Origin: Cyclobacteriaceae bacterium
Lineage (GTDB): Bacteria; Bacteroidota; Bacteroidia; Cytophagales; Cyclobacteriaceae
Direction of reading: 5' to 3'
Assembly: GCA_020832305.1 (NCBI GenBank)
Contig: JAFIEV010000019.1
Coordinates: 48,863-112,862 of the forward strand
Length of the DNA stretch: 64,000 nucleotides
The position numbers and the translations under genes were made by a program. This document shows, one piece after another, positions 1 through 7,789 of the stretch. The notes under the pieces are model-generated. The model was not told the origin of the DNA. It ran no database searches and saw nothing but the letters and a program-made list of their open reading frames with translations. The first letter of the stretch is position 1. Each line of letters begins with the position of its first letter.

Positions 1-1
1 A

Positions 2-547
2 GGTATTAATCGCTCTCCCGGAGCAGAAATTGGTACTGCATATTCTTTTGTAGGCACTGGAAGAAATTGGGCAAACGTTAGTAACACTCCATACAGAAAG
101 TACAAAATGCAAGCGCTTGAAGGTGGAATTATTACCCCGCTTATCGCACATTGGCCCACTGGAATTAATAAGGGGAAACGATTAGTAACTGAATTGGTCC
201 ATATAAATGATATAATGCCGACCTGTCTTGAAATCGCAGGAATTAACTACCCGGAGCAATTTAATGGAAATCCTGTTTTACCCTTAGACGGAATAAGTCT
301 TAATCCATTTTTTAATAATAAAAAATACAATATTGAAAGGACTATATTCTGGGAACATGCTGGAAATAGTGCTATTCGTGTAAACGACAAGAAACTTGTC
401 AAATCACGCAATAGTCCCTGGGAACTCTATGATATAAAGAATGATCCCACAGAATTAAATAATTTGATAACTCGCGAGCCTGAATTGGCAGATAGCCTTG
501 AGAATTTGTGGAATAAAAAAGCAAAAAAAATGGGCGTCAGGAAATGA
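2..547 (+). CDS. S1-family sulfatase, C-terminal part (cut by window start)
   Basis: An open frame runs from base 2 to the stop at 545-547 without a start, so this is the last ~181 residues of a longer protein. It aligns along its length with the C-terminus of the intact sulfatase at 4702-6291: shared blocks are NTPYR, GGIITP, a conserved W-E-H segment, AIRVND and LYD-KNDPTELN. The formylglycine site and the metal-binding Asp pair lie upstream and are not visible. Sulfatases of this type hydrolyse sulfate esters from glycans in the periplasm or at the cell surface. It sits 30 bp before the next gene, consistent with an operon. Sulfatase family is near certain; substrate and subfamily are unknown. 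Confidence 0.88.
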   Translation, partial: GINRSPGAEIGTAYSFVGTGRNWANVSNTPYRKYKMQALEGGIITPLIAHWPTGINKGKRLVTELVHINDIMPTCLEIAGINYPEQFNGNPVLPLDGISLNPFFNNKKYNIERTIFWEHAGNSAIRVNDKKLVKSRNSPWELYDIKNDPTELNNLITREPELADSLENLWNKKAKKMGVRK

Positions 548-577
548 TAATAAATATAAATTAAATAATTACAAATA

Positions 578-3064
578 ATGAAAGAATTATTAGTTCAAAA
601 ACTTTATCCAGTTCTGGGCATCTTATTTTTATTAAGTTGTACCACCGGACATCAGGAACCAGATACAATAAAAACCACTGAGCATTTTCCTTCCTTAGGG
701 ATTTCCTCATCAGCCCTTTCCCTGGAATGGATACAGAAACCTGAGGGTTGGACATTGAACAGTATTACTACGGATGGAGTGCCTGTGGCTAATCCAAGGG
801 GATTTTTCAATATTCTTTACACTACTAAACAATATCCGGCCCGTGTTTACAATGATGTTGCCGGGAAAAATTCTACTTTCTATCCCTTGAAAGCGGTTAA
901 ATTATCCGATAGAAGTATTCAATTCAAACATTCTTTGCCATTGGCAGAAATAGAAAGTATATGGGAAATAGATACTGAACATCCTTCAGATATTAAGGTG
1001 AGTATTAAGTTAACCGCAAAATCTGATGGCCATTATTCCATAGCCAGTCCAACGATCGCTGTCATCAAGGAGGAAGAACTGAAATGGGGAATGATACCCG
1101 GGAACTGGTACGGTACAGAACTGGAAAACGACTTAAACCTGGTGCGGTCATACAGTCAGGGTATCCCAACTGTTCCCATGCTTGCCGATGAAAGGAACAG
1201 CGGTACACTCTGCCCCTTATTAACCGGAAGTAATAATGTTACCCTGGCTGTTATCCCTGAGCCTGGTACTTCAAGGGATCCATGGGAGAAAGATGCATTT
1301 AGCCGTGCTAATCCCAGGTTAGGCATGTCGCTCATGAACCGTCACAATCAATTTACACCTATTGTATATTTCCCGATACTGGGACAAGATGGATCAAAAT
1401 TGGAAAGCGGTCAATCCATTCTGTTTAATTTCAGGTACTCCATACAGGCAAAAGACTGGTTCACTGTATTTTCTCATGCAGTGAATAATATTTATAGACT
1501 TCCTTCCCTACTTAACCTGCAGGAAAATAGTTTTTCGCTCTCGGAGAGAACGTACAGGATGTTGAATTTTTTAAATGATGATAAAAAATCTGCCTGGAGA
1601 ACCTGGGAGGTTTCTGGCTATGAAGTAGGAGCAACTGGAAACAAGAATGCAGATGCCGGAACTATGGGTATGATCTTACATGCTGCCAAAGATACAGTTA
1701 TGCAAAAACGGATGAAATATATCCGGAACTTCAAATTAGCCCAGCAACAAACAGAAGCCGGTTTTTTCCAGGGAGCTGCCCTTGGAGAATATGGCCATAA
1801 AGATGGATTTGAATCTGAAGAGGGAAACTGGATCGAGCCGCTTTTTACAACTTACTATACGATGATGGATATGGGCAATATGCTGCTATTTGACCCGGAT
1901 GACCAGGAGTTGAGGGAGCGCTTACGTTTGGGAGCTGAAAAACTGATGGACTGGCAGCATGATGATGGGAGTTGGGATGTAGGATATGACGTATTCAGTA
2001 ATGAACTGGCTTTTCCTGACCTTAAAGATTACCGCCCCACATGGTATGGATTACTTATCGCGTACAAGATTTTAGGCGATAGGGAATACCTGGATGCCGC
2101 TATCAAAGGGGCTGACTGGTTGATTGCTGAGGGAGTGAATAAGGGCCGTTATCTGGGGGTTTGCGGTGATGCCCGCAATAAATGGGATTTTGGAACTGCC
2201 CAAATCTCGCAGGCATATATGGACCTGTTCGATATCACAAAAAAGGACACCTACAGGGAAGCAGGAATTGAGGCAGCACGGGTTTATACGACCTCCATTT
2301 ATACCCATCCCATTGCTACAAAAAACGTAAAAACAGTGGCAGGTAAGGAACGAAAAGACTGGGAGATCAACCAAGCAGGATTAGGGGTGGAACATATCAG
2401 GGGGACTGGCTTTCGCGGCCCGATCCTGCTTACCAGTCATGTCGGCCTTTTTGTTCGAATATTTGAACACACTGGTGATTCCGTTTTTCTTACCATGGCA
2501 CGTGCGGCAGCCCGCGGGCGGCAGGCATTCGTGGATGAGGAGAGCGGGATCAGCATTTATTACTGGGACGCATTGGAAAATGTGGAACGTGGAGCAAGGA
2601 ATTTCCCATGGCATGCATTTTGGCAGATCGGCTGGATCACCGATTACCTGATATCGGAAGCAGGGCTGCGTTCTAGTGGTGAAGTGGAATTTCCCGGGGG
2701 TTTCATGACCCCAAAAGTCGGCCCACACAGGACCTATGGTTTTGCCCCTGGCACAGTGTACGGGCAAAAAGCTGATCTGATTTTCCGGCAGGGAATGATA
2801 CGGTGCGATAATCCCGATATCGAATACATAACCGCTTTATCTGAAAATAAAAGCACTCTCTATATTCTGGCCATGAACCAGTCACCCAAAGAAGGATCAG
2901 GTTCCTTTTCAATTGACATTTCCAGACTTTCACCAAAAGCTAAATGGGGAAAAGAAAAAGTCCTCCAGGGAGATGTTCCCGAAGTAAAACGTTCAGAAGG
3001 GAAAATGAATGTAAGCATTCCTGCATGGGGGATGAATGTGGTTGCGTTGGAGGTAATGGAGTAG
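578..3064 (+). CDS. lipoprotein with predicted (alpha/alpha) barrel, putative glycan-active enzyme (paralogue 1 of 3)
   Basis: An 828-residue protein with a lipoprotein signal (lipobox LLSC, Cys21), so probably membrane-anchored and exported. Residues ~30-330 look beta-rich. Residues ~340-700 show repeating helical pairs typical of an (alpha/alpha) barrel, with motifs such as DDGSWDVGYD, RPTWYGL, KGADWLI, GVCGD and TAQISQ. The C-terminus returns to beta strands. It is clearly homologous to the gene at 16185-18824 and more distantly to 7790-10657. I do not recognise a named CAZy family; lyases, unsaturated glucuronyl hydrolases and several glycosidase families share this fold. Its position among four sulfatases makes a role in breaking down a sulfated glycan likely, but the reaction is unknown. 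Confidence 0.75.
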   Translation: MKELLVQKLYPVLGILFLLSCTTGHQEPDTIKTTEHFPSLGISSSALSLEWIQKPEGWTLNSITTDGVPVANPRGFFNILYTTKQYPARVYNDVAGKNSTFYPLKAVKLSDRSIQFKHSLPLAEIESIWEIDTEHPSDIKVSIKLTAKSDGHYSIASPTIAVIKEEELKWGMIPGNWYGTELENDLNLVRSYSQGIPTVPMLADERNSGTLCPLLTGSNNVTLAVIPEPGTSRDPWEKDAFSRANPRLGMSLMNRHNQFTPIVYFPILGQDGSKLESGQSILFNFRYSIQAKDWFTVFSHAVNNIYRLPSLLNLQENSFSLSERTYRMLNFLNDDKKSAWRTWEVSGYEVGATGNKNADAGTMGMILHAAKDTVMQKRMKYIRNFKLAQQQTEAGFFQGAALGEYGHKDGFESEEGNWIEPLFTTYYTMMDMGNMLLFDPDDQELRERLRLGAEKLMDWQHDDGSWDVGYDVFSNELAFPDLKDYRPTWYGLLIAYKILGDREYLDAAIKGADWLIAEGVNKGRYLGVCGDARNKWDFGTAQISQAYMDLFDITKKDTYREAGIEAARVYTTSIYTHPIATKNVKTVAGKERKDWEINQAGLGVEHIRGTGFRGPILLTSHVGLFVRIFEHTGDSVFLTMARAAARGRQAFVDEESGISIYYWDALENVERGARNFPWHAFWQIGWITDYLISEAGLRSSGEVEFPGGFMTPKVGPHRTYGFAPGTVYGQKADLIFRQGMIRCDNPDIEYITALSENKSTLYILAMNQSPKEGSGSFSIDISRLSPKAKWGKEKVLQGDVPEVKRSEGKMNVSIPAWGMNVVALEVME

Positions 3065-3132
3065 ATCTGTATTTATTAAATGTACTATACCTGATAAATA
3101 AAACTTAAAAATGTTAGTAAGAATCTAAAAAA

Positions 3133-4620
3133 ATGTTAAAATATACTACACTTATTGCTGCCCTTTTTGCAATGTCAGTGATTAACGGATGTTCTCCAAA
3201 AAACGAAACACCGGCTCCCGACAAGCCCAATATTCTTTGGATTTATCTTGAGGATATGAATCCCCGGTTCGGTTGCTACGGTGATAAAACCGTGCCCACT
3301 CCAAACATGGATAAGCTTGCCAGGGATGGGGTCTTGTTTGAAAAATCCTATGTTCCTACTCCCGTTTGCGGTCCAACCAGAAGCGCTCTTATCACTGGGA
3401 AGATGCCAACAACCATAGGGGTTCATAATTTTGAAAGTCAAGTCGAACTTCCCGGCTATCTTGAAGGCAATACCCTCCCGGAAATATTTCAAAAAAATGG
3501 ATATCAAACCTTTAACCGTGGAAAAACCCACTATATGTTCGCTTTTGACTACGACAATTTGTTTACCAGGCTGCCGTTCAGGGGATCTTTTGCAGGCATG
3601 GATGCATCACCTGATGATTACGCTCCCTGGAGAGGGCTCCCGGATAAGGGAAAACCATTTTTCGGGCAGATTCAATTAAGGGGAGATAAATATCGAACAG
3701 GTGATATGATGCTTTCAGCATTGGTACCGCCCGAATCGGTAGCGGAAAAAATCCCCCCGATCTACCCCAAAAATGAAGCTGTTATGAGAGCAATCGCACA
3801 CCGCTATAATTGTGTAGCCATGACGGACCTGGAAGTGGGGATAATTATGGAATTATTGAAAGATGATGGTTTGCTGGATAACACAATTGTTTTCCTCTTT
3901 AGTGACCACGGAGAAGATATGCCGAGAAGCAAGCAATGGTGCCACGAAAATGGTTTACGTGTGCCATTTATTATAAGAGCGCCGAAAAATTTAGCCAGAG
4001 CAAAAAGCAATTCACGCCGTGAAGACTTAGTATGTTTACTTGATGCTTCAGCAACATCACTGGCTTTTGCTAATATAGGCATTCCCAGTTGGTATGACAG
4101 CAAGGACCTTTTCGATAAGAATTTTAAAAGAGAATTTGTTATTTCCAACAAGGACAGAATGGGTTATAATATTGACAGAGTGCGTGCATTGACAACCGAT
4201 GATGGATACAGATATATCAGGAATTACATGCTGGATCGTCCTTATACGCAATTGAGCTTCTTTAGCGAAGGAGCGGTGATGAGAAATATGAAAGAATTGT
4301 TTGCCAAAGGTGAATTATCAGATGCTCAGGCCCGTTTTTTCAGCAATTACAGACCCGCAGAAGAATTGTACAATTTAAAGGACGATCCTTATGAAATTAA
4401 TAACCTTACACATCATCCTGATTATCAGGCAAAACTTCTGGAGTTAAGGGGCATGCTGGAAGACTGGGTCAAAGAAACAGACGATCAGGGACAGTATCCG
4501 GAGTCTGAGGAAAGTTTAAGAAAAGTGTATGAACAAAAGAAAGATGAGGTAATGAAACAATATGGAAAACCTTTTGAAGAAATGGTTACTATCCCAGAAT
4601 ACGATTTTCTGAGGAAATAA
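3133..4620 (+). CDS. S1-family sulfatase (formylglycine-dependent), lipoprotein
   Basis: A 495-residue sulfatase with lipoprotein signal (VINGC, Cys20). The catalytic motif C-G-P-T-R starts at Cys79 and fits the C-x-P-x-R consensus whose cysteine is oxidised to formylglycine. The N-terminal metal site is an Asp preceded by Glu (LEDMN, ~39-43), and the second metal motif is SDHGED near residue 260. The Glu-Asp variant is shared with the sulfatase at 6354-7757, so the two belong to a different subfamily from 4702-6291. It is expected to remove sulfate esters from a glycan outside the cytoplasm. It lies between the barrel lipoprotein and another sulfatase in the same direction. A formylglycine-generating enzyme is not visible in this window. 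Substrate is undetermined. Confidence 0.92.
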   Translation: MLKYTTLIAALFAMSVINGCSPKNETPAPDKPNILWIYLEDMNPRFGCYGDKTVPTPNMDKLARDGVLFEKSYVPTPVCGPTRSALITGKMPTTIGVHNFESQVELPGYLEGNTLPEIFQKNGYQTFNRGKTHYMFAFDYDNLFTRLPFRGSFAGMDASPDDYAPWRGLPDKGKPFFGQIQLRGDKYRTGDMMLSALVPPESVAEKIPPIYPKNEAVMRAIAHRYNCVAMTDLEVGIIMELLKDDGLLDNTIVFLFSDHGEDMPRSKQWCHENGLRVPFIIRAPKNLARAKSNSRREDLVCLLDASATSLAFANIGIPSWYDSKDLFDKNFKREFVISNKDRMGYNIDRVRALTTDDGYRYIRNYMLDRPYTQLSFFSEGAVMRNMKELFAKGELSDAQARFFSNYRPAEELYNLKDDPYEINNLTHHPDYQAKLLELRGMLEDWVKETDDQGQYPESEESLRKVYEQKKDEVMKQYGKPFEEMVTIPEYDFLRK

Positions 4621-4701
4621 TAGTAGTTAAAATATTTTAAATTCAATAATATTTCTGCAAATAATCTCACATTAATTGAACAAGGAGTTCTATCCAAAGC
4701 C

Positions 4702-6291
4702 ATGAATATAAAAATGAAATTCCCCTATATACGTTTGGTTTTAAGTATCTTTTTTCTCCTGTTTTTGCTTTCGTGCAAGCAAAGCAAGAATAATATGGAA
4801 AATAATATTGAAAGGCCAAATATTATTGTAATTCTTGCAGATGATATGGGTTTTTCAGATTTAGGTTGTACCGGTGCTGAAATTGCTACACCTAACCTTG
4901 ATAACATGGCAGAAAATGGAATTCTTTTTACTAATTTTTATAATAGCTCAAGATGTTGTCCTTCACGTGCGAGCCTGCTTACCGGACTTTATCAACACCG
5001 CGCCGGAGTAGGTCACATGGTCGGTAACCTGGGCTATCTTGAGTATCAGGGCTTTTTGAGAAAAGATTGCTTAACCATAGCCGAAGCTCTGCAGCACACA
5101 GGATATAATACCATTATGACAGGTAAATGGCATGTGGGTGATGCGCCTGAGCACTGGCCAAATCAAAGAGGCTTTCAGGATTTTTATGGAATCCCGGCCG
5201 GAGGCGGATTGTATTTTTACCCTTCAAAGTTTCTTGACAGACCTATTTATAAAAATGAAAAACAGATATTTCCGGATGAAAAAAATTTTTATTCCACAGA
5301 TGCATTTACTTCTGAGGCTATTGAATTTATAAAAAAGTCCGTTGAAGAAGATAAACCTTTTTTTGCCTATATCGCCCACATTGCTCCCCATTATCCTTTG
5401 CAAGCATTGCCACAGGACATTCAAAAATATAAAGGTAAATATGACGAAGGATATGAGGCTATCAGAAATAAAAGATTTGAAAAGCAAGTAAAAATGGGTC
5501 TTTTTGATCGGGAGACGAAACTGAGTGATGCGTCGTTTCCTCCTTGGGAAACGATGAATGACCAACATATAGAGGCCCGGAAAATGGAAGTGTATGCTGC
5601 CCAGGTCGACCGACTCGATCAAAATATTGGAGTGCTTGTAAATGCCTTGAAAAAATTAAAAATACTTGATAATACCATTATCTGTTTTCTTTCTGATAAT
5701 GGAGCTTGTGCGGAAGAAGTTAATCGATCACCCGGGGAGGAATTAGGCACAGCCAATTCATTTGTAGCCTATGGAGAACAATGGGCGAAAGTTAGTAATA
5801 CTCCCTATCGTCTTTATAAAAGCAGGGCCCACGAAGGCGGCATTATTACACCTATGATCATACAATGGCCTAAGGGTATAGCAAAAACCGGACATATTGA
5901 TCGGACCCCGGTTCATATTATAGATATTATGCCTACTTTTCTCGAGTTGGCTGGAACAGATATTTCTAAAATTATTGATGGTAATGATTTACTTATGCCA
6001 GATGGTTCCAGCTTTGCTGATTTATTGTCAGGGAAACCACTGAAAAGGCCTGAAAATTATTATTGGGAACATCAGGGGAATCAGGCTATAAGGGTCAACG
6101 ACCTTAAACTTGTGAAAAAACATGCTGAAGATTGGGAATTGTATGATTTGAAAAATGATCCAACAGAATTGAATGATCTGGTCAACCAGAGACCTTCTCA
6201 AAAAGATAGTCTCGAAATATTATGGTCTAATTGGGCAAGTGAATATGGCGTCAGAAATTGGCCGGTAAAAAAAAATATCGTGCCTCAATAA
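4702..6291 (+). CDS. S1-family arylsulfatase-like enzyme, lipoprotein
   Basis: A 529-residue sulfatase with lipoprotein signal (FLLSC, Cys25). The metal-binding pair is D47-D48 in LADDMGFSD, and the formylglycine motif C85-C-P-S-R is followed by ASLLTG, the classic arylsulfatase signature. SDNGA near residue 333 supplies the second metal ligands, and the HEGGI block is also present. It is a close paralogue of the truncated sulfatase at the window start. It may start at either of two nearby Met codons (residues 1 or 5), which does not change the lipobox. It is predicted to act in the periplasm or on the cell surface on sulfated oligosaccharides. The exact sugar and position are unknown. Confidence 0.93.
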   Translation: MNIKMKFPYIRLVLSIFFLLFLLSCKQSKNNMENNIERPNIIVILADDMGFSDLGCTGAEIATPNLDNMAENGILFTNFYNSSRCCPSRASLLTGLYQHRAGVGHMVGNLGYLEYQGFLRKDCLTIAEALQHTGYNTIMTGKWHVGDAPEHWPNQRGFQDFYGIPAGGGLYFYPSKFLDRPIYKNEKQIFPDEKNFYSTDAFTSEAIEFIKKSVEEDKPFFAYIAHIAPHYPLQALPQDIQKYKGKYDEGYEAIRNKRFEKQVKMGLFDRETKLSDASFPPWETMNDQHIEARKMEVYAAQVDRLDQNIGVLVNALKKLKILDNTIICFLSDNGACAEEVNRSPGEELGTANSFVAYGEQWAKVSNTPYRLYKSRAHEGGIITPMIIQWPKGIAKTGHIDRTPVHIIDIMPTFLELAGTDISKIIDGNDLLMPDGSSFADLLSGKPLKRPENYYWEHQGNQAIRVNDLKLVKKHAEDWELYDLKNDPTELNDLVNQRPSQKDSLEILWSNWASEYGVRNWPVKKNIVPQ

Positions 6292-6353
6292 AAATAGATG
6301 TAAAGGAGCTTGATAAACAAGACGAATCAACTAAATAATAAATAATTTAACCT

Positions 6354-7757
6354 ATGAAAAAATCACTTTTACTCATTCCCATACTCTTCATTTTATTTTC
6401 TGCCTGTGAGCAGGAAAAGGAGCAACCCAATATAGTATGGATGATCGCTGAAGATTTTTCTCCCGACCTGGCTTGCTATGGACATCCTATTGTACATTCG
6501 CCCAATCTCGATAAACTGGCGGCCCAGGGTATCCGTTTTAATAATGCCTTTGCCTCGGCGCCGGTTTGCTCATCAGCCCGTTCGGGATTTATCACGGGAA
6601 TGTATCAAACCGCTATTGGCGCCGATCAGCACGATACCATGGAAAAAAATAAATTGCCTCTTCCGCAAGGGGTGAAAACCTTGCCGGATTATTTTCATGA
6701 TGCAGGGTATTTTGTAGATTTCAATGGCAAAACACACTTCAATTTTAAATATACAGGTGAGGGTGTTAAAGACAGGAACATAACTGACCGGGAACCCGGA
6801 CAACCATTTTTTCTGGTTTTGCAAACCCATCATACCCACAGGGTATTTAAAAGAGATACTTTACGCCCCATAGACCCTGCCATCGTGGAAATTCCGGAAT
6901 GTTATCCCGATCATGAAATCACCCGTCGTGACTGGGCAAATTATCTTGAAGATACACAGCTCCTCGACCGATGGGTGGGACAACAAATGGCCTGGCTTGA
7001 AGAAAACCAATTACTGAACAATACCATTGTGGTATTCTTTGGTGACCACGGGCGTCCGCATGTTCGTGGCAAGCAATTTTTGTATGATGAAGGCCTCAGG
7101 GTGCCCCTGATCATAACCCGTTTTGGTAAAAATGCCAAGGTACAAGTGGTCGAAGAGTTGGTAAGTCTTATAGATCTTGCACCCACCATGTTGCAGGCCG
7201 CTGGTTTAAAAGTACCTGATCATATGCATGGCATCGATATTTTAAAACCCGTTGAAAGAGATCATGTATTCGCCAGCCGTTCGAGAAATGGTGATGCCAT
7301 CGACAAAATACGAAGCCTGAGAACTAAGGACTATCTGTTCATCAAAAATTATATGCCGCATGTTCCCTGGATGCAGCTTTCTTCCTATAAAAGAACACAA
7401 TATCCGGTGTATACACTTTTAAAGGTATTGGATGAGAGGAATGAGCTTACAGAGACGGCTCAATATTTTATGTCTCCGACCAAGCCGGTCTACGAATTGT
7501 ATTACATTCCAGATGACCCTCATCAGGTGAACAACCTTGCAGAAAAACATCCAGAAAAAGTGCAGGAATTTGAGGCCATGCTTGAAAAATGGCGCCATAA
7601 CACCCATGATTATTTCGAAGATCCGGATTTGCCAGACCTGGTAAACATGCTGGCCTCCAAAAGAAAAGCCGTTGACCAGTGGAATCAAAGGGCTGGACTC
7701 GACATAAATGCATCTGACGAAGAAGTATTAGAGGCCTGGAGAAAAATATTGTTTTAA
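6354..7757 (+). CDS. S1-family sulfatase with variant formylglycine motif, lipoprotein
   Basis: A 467-residue sulfatase with lipoprotein signal (LFSAC, Cys18). The fold is recognisable from PNIVWMIAEDFSPD at the N-terminus, FFGDHG near residue 225 and the RVPLII strand. The catalytic motif reads C72-S-S-A-R: the third position is Ser where Pro or Ala is usual in (C/S)-x-(P/A)-x-R, although the Cys and Arg are intact. Whether this Cys is converted to formylglycine is therefore less certain than for its neighbours. It is otherwise full length and in frame with no sign of decay. It resembles 3133-4620 in the Glu-Asp metal motif. It is likely part of the same operon, 62 bp after the previous gene. 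Confidence 0.9.
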   Translation: MKKSLLLIPILFILFSACEQEKEQPNIVWMIAEDFSPDLACYGHPIVHSPNLDKLAAQGIRFNNAFASAPVCSSARSGFITGMYQTAIGADQHDTMEKNKLPLPQGVKTLPDYFHDAGYFVDFNGKTHFNFKYTGEGVKDRNITDREPGQPFFLVLQTHHTHRVFKRDTLRPIDPAIVEIPECYPDHEITRRDWANYLEDTQLLDRWVGQQMAWLEENQLLNNTIVVFFGDHGRPHVRGKQFLYDEGLRVPLIITRFGKNAKVQVVEELVSLIDLAPTMLQAAGLKVPDHMHGIDILKPVERDHVFASRSRNGDAIDKIRSLRTKDYLFIKNYMPHVPWMQLSSYKRTQYPVYTLLKVLDERNELTETAQYFMSPTKPVYELYYIPDDPHQVNNLAEKHPEKVQEFEAMLEKWRHNTHDYFEDPDLPDLVNMLASKRKAVDQWNQRAGLDINASDEEVLEAWRKILF

Positions 7758-7789
7758 GGCAACTCATTTACATAAGTTGTTGATTATAA

